Positions 32,613 through 42,737 are shown, counted from the stretch's first letter. The stretch is 53,791 nucleotides of DNA from Zetaproteobacteria bacterium CG1_02_55_237 (GCA_001871195.1 MNXA01000030.1:1-53791), one strand, 5' to 3'. A program made the numbers and translations. The notes: a model not told the origin generated them from the sequence alone.

Positions 32613-33961
32613 CAACCCCAGGTCAACTTGTTTACGCCGGCTATCATAGCCTGCTTTTGTTGCTCTACCTCGGCACGAAAGCGTGCCATTTGCGTCGCCG
32701 GCACCGGCGTTGCCGAATCGCGCTTGATATTCAGCGGATTAATGGCCCTGCCATTAACCCGGAACTCAAAATGCAGATGCGGCCCGGTAGCCAAGCCGCT
32801 CATACCGACATAACCGATCACATCACCCTGCCGCACACGTGCACCATTGCGAATACCCTTCGCATAGCTTCGCATATGTCCGTAGGCAGTGGAATGGGTA
32901 CTGTTGACATGGCGAATCAGCACAAAGCGCCCGTAGCCACCCTTCCAGCCGGAAAACACCACCCGTCCATCGCCCACAGCATGGATCGGCGTTCCGGTGG
33001 CGGCTGCATAATCCACGCCACGATGCGCCCGCGTAAAGCCCAGCACCGGATGCTTGCGACGCAGTTGAAAACGGGAAGATATTCGGCTGAATTTGACCGG
33101 CGCCTTCAAATAGGTCTTGCGCATACTTGTGCCATCCGGGGTGTAATAACCGACACTACCATCAGCCAGTGTGTAGCGAATGGCACGGTAGGTCTCTCCC
33201 TGATTGATGAACTCCGCAGCACGAATGACGGAACTGATCAATCGTCCTTCAGCATCGAACCGCTCCTCGGTCAAGACACGGAAGCGATCACCGTTGCGCA
33301 GATCGCGTACAAAATCGATATCCCAGGCAAAGATATCCACCAGCGTCATTGTCGTGCGATCATCCATGCCCGCACGCGCCGCATCAGTGAACAGGTTATC
33401 AGTGATTTCACCTTCAAATACCTGTGTCTGGGAAAAGGCCGTTCGCGGCCGAATTTCGGCCTTCCAGACATTGTGGCTCTTGGTAAGGTATAGCACCCGA
33501 TCATAGTCGACCGGGTAATACAGCTCAGCGGAGGTCTCTCCCTTGCGTCCGGAAAAATGACGCCCTGACCTCACCTTGGCCAATGAATAAACCGGCTTGG
33601 CCGCCTGCAGGATATCGTATGCTTCGCTGCGCGAATAACCCATGCGCATCAGAACCGGAGCCGCCGCATCGCCCGACTTGATGAGTTCACGCTTCCATGA
33701 TGACTCGGCCGCAGCTTCCTGCACGGCCTCGGCCCCAATCCACTCTTCATGCGTGATACTCGTGCTGGCCACGCTGGTTTCACCACCGCCGGCCAGCACC
33801 CAGATAAGAAGCAGACTGGCAAGCGCGGCCAGCAACCACCTACCCGACCCGCGAAGCGAAAACCGTCGCCACGCAATCGCCAACTGCGGCACGGGCCGCT
33901 TACGGGCGGAGCGCCGGCTCGTAGCGGATGACGAAACCTTGGCTGCAAAATCCTTGTGCAA
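32612..33961 (-). CDS. M23-family murein endopeptidase (MepM/NlpD-like)
   Basis: A 449-residue envelope protein with an N-terminal basic region, one membrane-spanning helix (GRWLLAALASLLLIWVLAGG, about 39-58), an OapA/LysM-like middle and a C-terminal Zn peptidase domain. The zinc-site motifs are HRGVDYAAATGTPIH and HLHFEFRVNG, with GDGRVVFSGWKGGYGRFVLI between them. Such proteins cut peptide cross-links in peptidoglycan. The start is TTG 33961 with GGAGG five bases upstream. It heads the long envelope operon and is divergent from yajQ. Confidence 0.88.
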   Translation of the reverse strand: MHKDFAAKVSSSATSRRSARKRPVPQLAIAWRRFSLRGSGRWLLAALASLLLIWVLAGGGETSVASTSITHEEWIGAEAVQEAAAESSWKRELIKSGDAAAPVLMRMGYSRSEAYDILQAAKPVYSLAKVRSGRHFSGRKGETSAELYYPVDYDRVLYLTKSHNVWKAEIRPRTAFSQTQVFEGEITDNLFTDAARAGMDDRTTMTLVDIFAWDIDFVRDLRNGDRFRVLTEERFDAEGRLISSVIRAAEFINQGETYRAIRYTLADGSVGYYTPDGTSMRKTYLKAPVKFSRISSRFQLRRKHPVLGFTRAHRGVDYAAATGTPIHAVGDGRVVFSGWKGGYGRFVLIRHVNSTHSTAYGHMRSYAKGIRNGARVRQGDVIGYVGMSGLATGPHLHFEFRVNGRAINPLNIKRDSATPVPATQMARFRAEVEQQKQAMIAGVNKLTWG

Positions 33962-34175
33962 AAAGCCTCCTGCCGGTGCGACTTGCGCCTGTGGCGTGTC
34001 GCGGCTGCAAGTTCCGCATGCTCAGGGCAAAGCAAAACGATGTCAAAGCCGGGAACCCTCCGCGCATGGACAATCGCGGTGCAATCCATGCACTATTCGA
34101 ATCTTGGGGTCTGTTCACATTCACATTGCAGCGTTTCGACAGGCCCTGTTCAAAAACGACCCATGGAGAGTCACT

Positions 34176-34661
34176 ATGCCCACCTTTGATATCGTATGCG
34201 AAACCGACATGCAGGAAATGGATAATGCGGTCAACCAGACGCAAAAGGAAATCGCCACGCGTTATGATTTCAAGGGCAGCAAATCAAGCATTGAGCTGGG
34301 CGATACCGACATCACCATCAAGGCCGATGACGACTACAAGCTCACCGCCATCTGCGAAGTCCTGCGTGCCAAGATGACCCGCCGCAATCTGGATGCCAAA
34401 TCACTGGAGTACGGCGAAGCCGAAAATGCCAGCGGCGGCAGCAAACGCCAGGTCATCACCATCAAGCAGGGCATCAGTCAGGAACTGGCCAAGAGCATCG
34501 TCAAGCACATCAAAGAAGAAAAGATGAAGGTGCAGGCCTCCATTCAGGGCGATCAGGTACGCGTCACCGGCAAGAAGCGCGACGATCTGCAGGAAGCCAT
34601 TGCCCTGATCCGCGGCATGGATGCCGACCGACCGCTCATATTCACCAACTTCAGGGATTAA
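34176..34661 (+). CDS. yajQ: YajQ-family nucleotide-binding protein
   Basis: A 161-residue cytoplasmic protein of the YajQ family (UPF0234), members of which bind nucleotides and in some bacteria c-di-GMP. It opens with the family signature MPTFDIVCETDMQEMDNAVN, followed by ATRYDFKGSKSSIEL, and ends DADRPLIFTNFRD. ATG 34176 follows GGAGAG. It stands alone between the M23 and M48 genes. Confidence 0.93.
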   Translation: MPTFDIVCETDMQEMDNAVNQTQKEIATRYDFKGSKSSIELGDTDITIKADDDYKLTAICEVLRAKMTRRNLDAKSLEYGEAENASGGSKRQVITIKQGISQELAKSIVKHIKEEKMKVQASIQGDQVRVTGKKRDDLQEAIALIRGMDADRPLIFTNFRD

Positions 34662-34680
34662 TCTAGGGCAGACTCCCTTT

Positions 34681-36225
34681 CTAGCGGGCCACCTGTGCAC
34701 GCAGGACGCCAACCTGCAATGTGTTTAGCTGTGCATCGACAACAAGCCCGGTCAGATCAAGATCAAACAATTGCTGCGTTTCGGCGGCAAGCACAGCACT
34801 CATTTCCCGCTGCGCTTGCTGCGCCTGACCTGCGGCATCGTGGAACTGAACGAGCAAGACAATCCCGCTGATGTTTCTCGGTGTCGGATTGGTCAGCTGC
34901 GCAACAATCTTTCCCTGTGCATCCCTGCCTGCTCTGAGCTGAATGTATTTGCCGGGATTGTCTTTAAGGTCCAGATCAACCAGATCCCCGTATGCCTGCT
35001 TGCCCAGCTCCCCCTGACTGGCCGCCACCTTGGCATAGAAAGTCTTGGCCTCGTCAATGCGCCCGGCTTTGCGGGACAGGCTACCCAGTGAATAGTAGGC
35101 ATCCGCCGTAGGCAGAAGGGCCACGCTGCGTTCGAAATCTGCACGCGCGGCAGCATCAAGATGCAAAGCCTCGTTCGCCTTGCCACGCTGCAGGGGGTAG
35201 TAAAAGAAATCCGGATTCAACCTGGCCGCCTTGGTATACTGTTGCACAGCAGAGCTTAAATGCCCGTTTTTCTGCTCGGCATCACCCATAAGACCATAGA
35301 AATGCCCCTCTTTGGGCTCAAGCGCAATCGCCTGACGAGCCATCCGCGCAGCAGTGGTCGCATCCCCTTTGGCCAATGCCTCGCGCCCCTTGTCATAGGC
35401 GTCATAGGCCGGCTTGGCCCGCATCAGATGCGCGGTTCTGGAACGATAACGCGCCTCACCCATTTCCCCGCCGCGGGGCAGGGTCGCCAGCATGTCTATA
35501 TTGTTCTGCACCCGTTCCGGCGATGGCGGGTGGCTGGCGAACAGACCGTTCAGCCAATCCTGCTGCCGGCCTTCGGAGAGCTTCACGAAGGTGCGCTGCA
35601 GATCTACCGCACCCTGAGGGTCATATCCCGCCCGCACCATATATGTCATGCCATAATGATCGGATTCCCGTTCGGCATCACGACCGTATTTCTGACTGAT
35701 CAGCTGCGCCCCGACATTCGCGCCCAACTGCGCGATGTTCGCATAATCCTTGCCCTGCGTGGCAACGGCCGCCCCGATCACTGCTGTTTGCAACAGCATC
35801 CCTTTCGACATGCTCTGCGCGCCGTGCCTTGCCGCCGCATGCACAATCTCATGGCCAAGCACGGCAGCCAGTTCCGACTCGTTGTGCAACTCGGTCAGCA
35901 GACCGCGATTGACGCATATCTTGCCGCCCGGTAGCGCCCATGCATTGGGAACCGAATTATTCAACACCTTGAATTCATAGGGCAGCTTGCGGTCACTGAC
36001 TGCGGCAAGACGCTGACCCACCTGGCTGACATAAGCCGTCAGCTCCGGATCAGCTACCAGGTCACCGCCCTGCGCCTGCCGCGCAGGTGCATACTGCTGT
36101 GCCCCGATGGCAAGCTCCTGCTGTTCGCTGACCAGAGAGAAATCATTTTTTCCGGTCACCGGATTGGTCGCGCAACCGGGCAGGGCCACACTCAGTAACA
36201 ACAGGACCATCAGAAATCTATTCAT
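34681..36225 (-). CDS. M48 metallopeptidase lipoprotein with TPR repeats (BepA-like)
   Basis: A 514-residue outer-membrane-directed lipoprotein with lipobox ALPGC (Cys18), a peptidase M48 domain with HEIVH (125-129) and the distal ESDHYG zinc-ligand region, then TPR helices (about 290-420) and a C-terminal beta domain. The layout matches BepA/YfgC, which trims or assembles outer-membrane proteins such as LptD. Location beside the LPS operon fits. Start 36225 has GGAGG nine bases upstream. Confidence 0.88.
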   Translation of the reverse strand: MNRFLMVLLLLSVALPGCATNPVTGKNDFSLVSEQQELAIGAQQYAPARQAQGGDLVADPELTAYVSQVGQRLAAVSDRKLPYEFKVLNNSVPNAWALPGGKICVNRGLLTELHNESELAAVLGHEIVHAAARHGAQSMSKGMLLQTAVIGAAVATQGKDYANIAQLGANVGAQLISQKYGRDAERESDHYGMTYMVRAGYDPQGAVDLQRTFVKLSEGRQQDWLNGLFASHPPSPERVQNNIDMLATLPRGGEMGEARYRSRTAHLMRAKPAYDAYDKGREALAKGDATTAARMARQAIALEPKEGHFYGLMGDAEQKNGHLSSAVQQYTKAARLNPDFFYYPLQRGKANEALHLDAAARADFERSVALLPTADAYYSLGSLSRKAGRIDEAKTFYAKVAASQGELGKQAYGDLVDLDLKDNPGKYIQLRAGRDAQGKIVAQLTNPTPRNISGIVLLVQFHDAAGQAQQAQREMSAVLAAETQQLFDLDLTGLVVDAQLNTLQVGVLRAQVAR

Positions 36226-36275
36226 ACCAACCCGCCTCCCTTGCCGCACTTCACTCCACCCGGAGCAATCGCACC

Positions 36276-37460
36276 TCATGCAACGGTGAGGTTCACAAAC
36301 TTCCGTTTACCCAACTTGATCAGATAAGGACCACCCGGCTTCAGTTGAAAATCCTTGTCACTCATTTTCTCGCCGTCGATGGACAGCGCATTCTGTTTGA
36401 TCATGCGCATGGCCTCGCCATTGGAGGCCGTCAAACCGGTCGCAGTCAGGGCATGCACAATCCATAAACCGCCATCTGCGGAGGTCATGGTCGCCTCCGG
36501 CACATCCTCCGGTATCTCGTTGCGCGCGAACTGCGCCTCGAAGCCCGCACGCGCCTCGGCCCCCGCCCCGTTGCCATGGAAACGCTCCACAATCGTGGCC
36601 GCCAACTGCTTCTTGGCCTCCATCGGATGCATGGACTTCACTTCATCGAGGTTCACATCAGTGAGTAGCTCATAGTATTTATACATAAGCTCATCGGAGA
36701 CGCTCATCAGCTTGCCGAACTGCTCTTTGGCCGACTCCGCCACGCCCACATAATTATTCAGCGACTTGGACATTTTGTTCACGCCGTCCAGCCCTTCGAG
36801 CAACGGCATCGTCAGAATCACCTGCTGTGGCTTACCGTAGGCATCCTGCAGCTGCCGACCCATCAACAGGTTAAACTTCTGGTCGTTACCGCCCAGTTCC
36901 ACATCAGCATCCAGCGCCACAGAGTCGTAGCCCTGCACCAAGGGATAGAGAAATTCGTGGATAGCGATGGACTGTCCGCCCTTGTAGCGCTTTTCGAAAT
37001 CATCACGCTCCAGCATGCGGGCCACCGTCGCCTTACCTGCAATGCGAATCAGGTCGGCTGCGGTGAGGTTACCCAGCCACTCGGAGTTGAAACGCACCTC
37101 TGTCTGCTTGGGATCGAGAATCTTGAATACCTGTTCCTTGTAGGTTTCTGCATTGAGCAGAACCTCATCGTGAGTCAGGGGGGGGCGGGTCTCATTCTTG
37201 CCGGTCGGATCACCAATCGTGCCGGTGAAATCACCAATCAGAAAGACCACCTGATGCCCGCAGTGCTGAAACTGGCGCAGCTTTTCAATCAGTACGGTAT
37301 GACCCAGATGCAGATCGGGCGCGGTAGGGTCAAAACCCGCCTTGACGCGCAAGGGCCTGCCCTCTTTCTGAGCCTCTTTCAGCTTCGCTTCAAGGCCGCC
37401 ATGCGGAAGAATCTCCAGCGTCCCGCGGCTCAATAGCTGCATCTGTTCCTGTACTTTCAT
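36276..37460 (-). CDS. tyrS: Tyrosyl-tRNA synthetase
   Basis: A 394-residue class I synthetase that charges tRNA-Tyr. The HIGH-type motif is [13 protein letters not shown], the KMSKS motif is NKMSKSLNN, and an S4 RNA-binding domain closes the protein ([20 protein letters not shown]). The length and HLGH signature fit the TyrRZ-type bacterial enzyme. ATG 37460 follows GGTGAG. It is divergent from anmK, 91 bases away. Confidence 0.95.
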   Translation of the reverse strand: MKVQEQMQLLSRGTLEILPHGGLEAKLKEAQKEGRPLRVKAGFDPTAPDLHLGHTVLIEKLRQFQHCGHQVVFLIGDFTGTIGDPTGKNETRPPLTHDEVLLNAETYKEQVFKILDPKQTEVRFNSEWLGNLTAADLIRIAGKATVARMLERDDFEKRYKGGQSIAIHEFLYPLVQGYDSVALDADVELGGNDQKFNLLMGRQLQDAYGKPQQVILTMPLLEGLDGVNKMSKSLNNYVGVAESAKEQFGKLMSVSDELMYKYYELLTDVNLDEVKSMHPMEAKKQLAATIVERFHGNGAGAEARAGFEAQFARNEIPEDVPEATMTSADGGLWIVHALTATGLTASNGEAMRMIKQNALSIDGEKMSDKDFQLKPGGPYLIKLGKRKFVNLTVA

Positions 37461-37551
37461 TGGCTCACCTATTAAATCGAAGCGTCTCATCCCTGCCTGC
37501 GAACATGCAGAAGTCGGGCCATCCTAACGTCCCTGTTCGCATCTGCCACAC

Positions 37552-38739
37552 ATGCGCATTATGCTTGCACCCATGAACCCTTCCCCCCTGATCCTCGGCA
37601 TCATGTCCGGCACCTCCGCCGATGGCATCGATGTGGCCATCATGCGCATGGCTGAAAACATGGAGGCCCGGCCTGAACTGGTGCATTTCCACAGCTGCCC
37701 GATGCCGCCGCGCCTGAGCGAACCGATTCTGCGCCTTGCCGAACCGGGCGTGAACGAAATTGACATCATGGGCTCCCTGCATGTGCAACTCGGCCATGCC
37801 TATGCTGCTGCAGCCCTGCAGGCCATCGCGGAAGCCGGCCTGCATGCAGGCGATATTGCCGCCATCGGCTGTCACGGTCAGACCATCCGCCACCGCCCCG
37901 CCGAGAAACACCCCTTCACCCTGCAAATCGGTTGCGCCGCCACCATTGCCGAGCGTACGGGCAGCACCACCGTCTCCGACTTCCGCAGCCGCGACATAGC
38001 CGCCCATGGACAGGGCGCACCGCTTGTTCCCTTTGCCCATCGCCTTCTGTTCGCATCGGACGAAATGGATACCGCCGTTCTCAATATCGGTGGCATCGCC
38101 AACATCACCTGGCTGGGCAAGGACGGCAGCACCACAGGCTTCGACTGCGGCCCTGGCAATATGCTGATGGATGGCTTGATGTTGGCCCTTTCCGACGGCC
38201 GCAACAGTTATGATGAAGACGGAGGGCTGGCTGCTGCCGGTCACATCTGCCAGCCCCTGCTGGACAAACTGCTGGGCATCCCCTTTCTGAACAATAAACC
38301 GCCCAAATCGACAGGGCGGGAAGAGTTCGGCCGTCAGGTAGTCGATACTATCTTAGGCTGGCCTGAGATCACTGATGCTGATCGCCTGGCCACAACCTGT
38401 GCGCTGAGCGTGGAAGCCATTGCGGGAAGTATTCGCTTTCTGCCCAATCCACCGCAGCGCTGGCTGGTCTGTGGCGGCGGGGCACGCAACACGCATCTGA
38501 TGCACAGCCTCGCCAGCCGCCTTGCACCAGCCAGTCTTGGCGGAACCGAAACATGCGGCATGCCGGGACAGGCAGTGGAGGCGGCATGCTTTGCCATGCT
38601 GGCACAGCAGACCCTGTGCGGAGCGGTCAATACCGTTGCCGCGGTCACCGGGGCTACGCACGCCGTTTGCGGCGGCAGCATCACCCCGGGAGCCAACTGG
38701 TCAGCACTGTTGCGCGACATTCCCACTTGGACCCGCTGA
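37552..38739 (+). CDS. anmK: Anhydro-N-acetylmuramic acid kinase AnmK
   Basis: A 395-residue ASKHA-family kinase that phosphorylates anhydro-MurNAc during cell-wall recycling. It opens with LILGIMSGTSADGIDVAIM and has GCHGQTIRHRP, VSDFRSRDIAAHGQGAPLVP and FDCGPGNMLMDG. The catalytic aspartate lies in the DFRSRD region. ATG 37552 has no strong ribosome site; an ATG at 37573 is also possible. Its 3' end overlaps the DUF457 gene by 13 bases. Confidence 0.93.
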   Translation: MRIMLAPMNPSPLILGIMSGTSADGIDVAIMRMAENMEARPELVHFHSCPMPPRLSEPILRLAEPGVNEIDIMGSLHVQLGHAYAAAALQAIAEAGLHAGDIAAIGCHGQTIRHRPAEKHPFTLQIGCAATIAERTGSTTVSDFRSRDIAAHGQGAPLVPFAHRLLFASDEMDTAVLNIGGIANITWLGKDGSTTGFDCGPGNMLMDGLMLALSDGRNSYDEDGGLAAAGHICQPLLDKLLGIPFLNNKPPKSTGREEFGRQVVDTILGWPEITDADRLATTCALSVEAIAGSIRFLPNPPQRWLVCGGGARNTHLMHSLASRLAPASLGGTETCGMPGQAVEAACFAMLAQQTLCGAVNTVAAVTGATHAVCGGSITPGANWSALLRDIPTWTR

Positions 38740-39716
38740 CCCACGCCCTCACCGGCTCGGTACTGGCCCGTGCCCTGCCGGGCAGGCCTCTCCCTACGCG
38801 CTATGTGATTCTGCTAGTGCTGCTCAGCATGGCTCCGGATGCCGACTTCGTGCTCAAATTCATCTCCGACACGACCTATCTGCAATACCATCGTGGCATC
38901 ACCCATTCGCTCCTCATGCTGCCGCTGTGGGTGTGGTTGTTTTATTCACTCTTACCGGCAAAGCGTGCGGAGCAGAAACTCGCGCCCTGGCTGATCGGTG
39001 CAGCCATCGCCATGCACATCTTCCTCGATCTGATCACCTCTTTCGGCACCATGCTTTTGGCACCTTTTTCCGACTGGCGCGCGACACTTGATCTGGTGTT
39101 TATCGTCGATCCACTTTTTACCGCCTGCCTGCTGCTGCCACTGCTTGCCACCATCATCCGGCCAAAGAAGGCGCGACAACTTGCCGTCACGGCACTGCTG
39201 CTAAGCGCTTCCTATCTGGGGCTGACCCTGTGGGCCCACGGTAAGGCGGTCGAGCTTGCCCGCAGCGAACAACCCGGAGCACAAGCCTATGCCGCCCTGC
39301 CCTTACCCTTCTCCCCCTACCACTGGCAGCTGATTGCCACATGGCCGGATCACTACAAGCGCAGCTCGGTCAATCTGTGGCCGGACTTTGCCGGCAGCAC
39401 GCCGTTTTTCTCGCAGGCCTTCATTGATCGCACCATGCCACCACTGCAAAACCCGGATCGGCTGACTTGGCAGTACCTGCCGGCCATGCAGGCTACGCCC
39501 GGCATCGATGGCCTTCCCGGCGTGGCCTTCTACCGCTGGTTTTCGCGCTTTCCGGTACTGCTGGCACGGGATGAAAAGCACATCGAATTCGGCGACCTTC
39601 GCTTCGGCGCAGGCGTTGAAGGTGCCGAGGCCCCCTTCTCCCTCGATATCGAGCTGGGCGACAAGCCCGCCGCCTGGCTGATCTGGCGAGAAGGCCGGCG
39701 AAGTGCATTGCCATGA
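38727..39716 (+). CDS. Membrane-bound metal-dependent hydrolase (DUF457/YdjM-like)
   Basis: A 329-residue protein that starts with TTG 38727 at the family start LDPLTHALTG and overlaps the end of anmK by 13 bases. Family features are SMAPDADFVL, YHRGITHSLLMLPLW and LDLITSFGTMLLAPFSDWRA, with conserved histidine and aspartate residues on membrane segments. The C-terminal 100 residues form a soluble part. It is annotated as an inner-membrane hydrolase in other bacteria without a known substrate. Confidence 0.85.
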   Translation: MDPLTHALTGSVLARALPGRPLPTRYVILLVLLSMAPDADFVLKFISDTTYLQYHRGITHSLLMLPLWVWLFYSLLPAKRAEQKLAPWLIGAAIAMHIFLDLITSFGTMLLAPFSDWRATLDLVFIVDPLFTACLLLPLLATIIRPKKARQLAVTALLLSASYLGLTLWAHGKAVELARSEQPGAQAYAALPLPFSPYHWQLIATWPDHYKRSSVNLWPDFAGSTPFFSQAFIDRTMPPLQNPDRLTWQYLPAMQATPGIDGLPGVAFYRWFSRFPVLLARDEKHIEFGDLRFGAGVEGAEAPFSLDIELGDKPAAWLIWREGRRSALP

Positions 39717-39774
39717 CAGTATACCTTTGTCCCGCCCATTGACTGGCATAGACACGGATGCACACTCGGCATTT

Positions 39775-40728
39775 ATGCGTCTTCTGCGATTAACCCCCCT
39801 GCTCATCGCTGCCCTGCTGCCTGCGGCGGCATGGGCTGCCGACAAGACAGCAGCAGAAGGCCTTGCATCCACTGCAGACCCTGTACAAGTCACCTGCGAG
39901 AAAATTAGTCACAAACTGGGCAGTGTAAGCCTGGCCGAATGCCTGCAAGCCAGTCTGCAGACCACAGGTGCATGGTCAGTGCAGGAGCAGCCGATCCTGA
40001 TCAAGGAATACCCGCCACTGGGAAACCGCACCCCACGGGCGCGAGTCCTGATGCTCGGCGGCATCCACGGCGACGAATATTCCTCCGTAAGCATCGTGTT
40101 CAAATGGATGCAGACCCTGGATCGCTACCATTCCGGTCTGTTTCACTGGCGTGTCGTACCACTGCTCAATCCGGATGGCCTGCTGCAAGCGGAATCGAGC
40201 CGCCTGAATGCCAACGGTATTGATCTGAACCGCAACTTCCCGACGCCAGACTGGTATGCACAAACGCGCGACTACTGGGAACGCCGCACCCACAAGGATC
40301 CGCGCCGCTATCCAGGCGAAGCCGCACTCAGCGAGCCGGAATCACGCTGGCTGTACGAGGAAATCCGCAGCTTCAAACCTGATGTCATTGTGTCCGTACA
40401 TGCTCCGTACGGCGTTCTTGATTTCGACGGCCCCCCCAGAGCTCCGAACCGCATGGGTTATCTGCATCTGAATCTGCTTGGCACCTATCCTGGATCACTG
40501 GGCAACTGTGCCGGTGTACAGCATCGGATTCCGGTCATCACCATGGAGTTGCCGAGCGCCGGCATTATGCCAAGCGATGGAGAAACAAGTCGTATGTGGA
40601 CAGATCTGGTGCGCTGGATGGCGCGCAATCTTCCCAAGCGGGATACGAAGAAAGCCTATGCCAGCTTTGATGACATCGCCCGCGCTTTGAATTCACCGCT
40701 TACCGTCAGAACAAAGGCCGGCGGCTAA
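39775..40728 (+). CDS. M14-family zinc carboxypeptidase / murein amidase-like
   Basis: A 317-residue exported protein with a signal peptide ending near AWAADK. It has the M14 zinc ligands in GGIHGDEYSS (His and Glu), NRNFPTPDW, a histidine in VSVHAPYGVL and the catalytic glutamate in VITMELPSAG. The MpaA-type members cut gamma-D-Glu-diaminopimelate in cell-wall peptides. It follows two other cell-wall/membrane genes, and anmK nearby fits peptidoglycan recycling. The ATG 39775 start has no strong ribosome site; upstream in-frame extension lacks a signal peptide. Confidence 0.85.
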   Translation: MRLLRLTPLLIAALLPAAAWAADKTAAEGLASTADPVQVTCEKISHKLGSVSLAECLQASLQTTGAWSVQEQPILIKEYPPLGNRTPRARVLMLGGIHGDEYSSVSIVFKWMQTLDRYHSGLFHWRVVPLLNPDGLLQAESSRLNANGIDLNRNFPTPDWYAQTRDYWERRTHKDPRRYPGEAALSEPESRWLYEEIRSFKPDVIVSVHAPYGVLDFDGPPRAPNRMGYLHLNLLGTYPGSLGNCAGVQHRIPVITMELPSAGIMPSDGETSRMWTDLVRWMARNLPKRDTKKAYASFDDIARALNSPLTVRTKAGG

Positions 40729-40786
40729 ATAACGCGCCTTGCCACAGAGGAAACCTAACAGAAAAAACATTAAGCTTTTAATTTTT

Positions 40787-40845
40787 GGGTCCCACTTGTA
40801 GCTGTGCCGGACCAAGCGCTTGCCTGACGGACTAGCGCAAAAAAG
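40787..40845. repeat. Partial copy of the 49680-50097 repeat
   Basis: The stretch starting gggtcccacttgtagctgtg and continuing through gcgcaaaaaagaag matches the left end of the large inverted-repeat element at 49680. It lies between two convergent genes, downstream of the M14 peptidase, and forms only one arm. Confidence 0.7.
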
Positions 40846-40854
40846 AAGATAAAA

Positions 40855-41142
40855 CTAGGCCAGCGGGCCGTCGAGAAAGGAAACGTCCTCCCAGGCCTGC
40901 GTCGGCTGGCCGTGGGCATCGCGGAAACGCAGATTCTGCACCTTGGGTACACGTCGGTGCGCCCGACCATAACTGTCTTCCTGCATTTCGGTGCCGGAAT
41001 CGGCGGAAAGAATCATCATGTCTTCAACAAACACGATATCGGTAATCTCGTATTGCTCGCCCAGATAACGCACCCGTCTTCCAACCAGTGCGCACATGGC
41101 CTCCCTGTCTTCAACCAGTCCTTGCAATGCCGGGTCACTCAT
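40855..41142 (-). CDS. Hypothetical protein (95 aa)
   Basis: A soluble 95-residue protein starting at ATG 41142 with a GGAG ribosome site. It has a segment LVGRRVRYLGEQYEITDIVF that looks like a small beta domain, followed by a charged part (AHRRVPKVQNLRFRDA). I do not recognise a family. It converges on the M14 peptidase gene and is divergent from the DUF971 gene 75 bases away. Confidence 0.6.
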   Translation of the reverse strand: MSDPALQGLVEDREAMCALVGRRVRYLGEQYEITDIVFVEDMMILSADSGTEMQEDSYGRAHRRVPKVQNLRFRDAHGQPTQAWEDVSFLDGPLA

Positions 41143-41217
41143 TTCAGGCTCCTCGCGCGGTGAATCCCTTTCAACAGGCCTGTCAGCAGGGCCGCACCGC
41201 ACTCCCACGGAGGAAGT

Positions 41218-41562
41218 ATGCCACAAACCCTTCCCGTCGCCATACGAAATTACAGTGCCGACGGCGCGCTTGAAATCGACTGGTCGGACGGACATCACAG
41301 CCGCTACAGTCACGAATGGCTGCGCGTGCAATGCCCCTGTGCCGACTGCCGCGGGCATACGCCTGAGCAGGCCAAGGTGATTGCCGGCAAGGAGAAGGTG
41401 CGCATCTCCGGTGTCGAACCGGTCGGGAATTATGCCCTGCGCATCAGCTTTGACGACGACCACAATACCGGTCTGTACGAATTTTCCGGCTTGCGCCACA
41501 CTTTGTGCCGCTGTGCTGAGTGCAGCGACAATCAGGCTGATAAGGAGATGCGCGCCCCGTGA
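41218..41562 (+). CDS. DUF971-domain protein
   Basis: A 114-residue protein with the DUF971 fold, which also occurs at the N-terminus of gamma-butyrobetaine hydroxylase. The metal-binding cysteines are visible in CPCADCRGHTPEQ, with HTLCRCAEC near the end, and the family core HSRYSHEWLRVQCPC. The strong GGAGG ribosome site precedes ATG 41218. It overlaps the mscS-like gene by one base (TGATG) and precedes mrp; in many proteobacteria this domain occurs near mrp/Fe-S genes. Confidence 0.85.
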   Translation: MPQTLPVAIRNYSADGALEIDWSDGHHSRYSHEWLRVQCPCADCRGHTPEQAKVIAGKEKVRISGVEPVGNYALRISFDDDHNTGLYEFSGLRHTLCRCAECSDNQADKEMRAP

Positions 41563-42644
41563 TGGAGATATGGACGAATCTGCAAAACTGGCTGCTGCTG
41601 GATATTCCGGCAAGTCGCTGGATCGCGGCCCTGCTTATTCTGTTCGTCACCATCGTGGGTAGGCAATGGCTACTCTGGCTGTTTGAGCGCCTGACCAAGG
41701 GCATCGCCAGGCGAACCGCCACCCATCTGGATAACGTATTGCTTGATGCCGCCGAGAAACCGGCCGGCTGGCTGCTCTACACCCTCGGTGTTCTGGCCAC
41801 CGTGCATGTACTCAATCCACCTGAGGCGGCCTTCCCGCTGGTCTCGCTGGTCGACACCCTCGGGCGCATCCTGTCGCTGGCCATCGGCGCTTGGTTCCTG
41901 TGGCGCCTGATCGATGGCCTATCCTCCTATTTCAGCGCCAAGGCCGCGCAAACCGAATCATCACTGGACGACCAGCTCGTACCGTTTATCACCAAAACCC
42001 TGAAGATATTCATCGTCATTACCGCCGTGCTGGTCATCGCCCAGAACATGGGCTATTCCATTTCCGGCCTGATTGCCTCGCTTGGCATCGGCGGTATCGC
42101 CGTGGCCATGGCAGCACGCGATACCATCGCCAATGTCTTCGGTTCCGTGATGATTCTGGTCGATCGCCCGTTCACCATCGGCGACTGGATCAAGGCGGGC
42201 GACTTCGAGGGGGTTGTTGAAGAAATAGGCTTCCGCTCCACCCGCATCCGCACCTTCGAGCATACCCTGGTCAACGTGCCCAACTCGCTGCTCGCCAATA
42301 TGGTGATTGATAATATCGATGCGCGCAGTAAGCGACGCATCAAGATGCGCATCGGCCTGACCTACAGTACGACCACAGAACAGATGCAGCAGGCCATCGA
42401 AGGCATTGAGACCATTCTGCTGAATCATCCGGGTGTGGATCAGCACTTCAAGCTGGTTAAGTTCGATGAGTTCGCCGATTCCTCGCTATCCATCTTCCTT
42501 TACTACTTCTCGGCCTCCAAGGAATGGAGCGACTATCTGCAGGTGCGTCAGGAAGTGAATATGCAGATCATGCAACTGCTCGAATCCATGCAACTGGACT
42601 TCGCCTTCCCCAGCCGCAGCATTTATATGCATCCGGTCGAGTAG
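41562..42644 (+). CDS. MscS-family mechanosensitive channel
   Basis: A 360-residue channel with about four N-terminal transmembrane helices and the conserved MscS core: the pore-lining helix region GYSISGLIASLGIGGIAVAM and the beta domain VMILVDRPFTIGDWIKAGDF, followed by RSTRIRTFEHTLVNVPNS. Such channels release solutes in hypo-osmotic stress. ATG 41562 overlaps the DUF971 stop by one base. Confidence 0.92.
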   Translation: MEIWTNLQNWLLLDIPASRWIAALLILFVTIVGRQWLLWLFERLTKGIARRTATHLDNVLLDAAEKPAGWLLYTLGVLATVHVLNPPEAAFPLVSLVDTLGRILSLAIGAWFLWRLIDGLSSYFSAKAAQTESSLDDQLVPFITKTLKIFIVITAVLVIAQNMGYSISGLIASLGIGGIAVAMAARDTIANVFGSVMILVDRPFTIGDWIKAGDFEGVVEEIGFRSTRIRTFEHTLVNVPNSLLANMVIDNIDARSKRRIKMRIGLTYSTTTEQMQQAIEGIETILLNHPGVDQHFKLVKFDEFADSSLSIFLYYFSASKEWSDYLQVRQEVNMQIMQLLESMQLDFAFPSRSIYMHPVE

Positions 42645-42737
42645 TCGCTTCTATACTTGACAAAAACACTTGGGTATTGAGCGTTGCCGACCCATCGTTT
42701 CAAACATACCAATTGTAAACAGACCCCAGGAGACAGC

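Noticed and set aside
33642-34175. N-terminal extension of YajQ
   Set aside because: The open frame continues upstream over the M23 gene, but the family start MPTFDIV at 34176 has a ribosome site.
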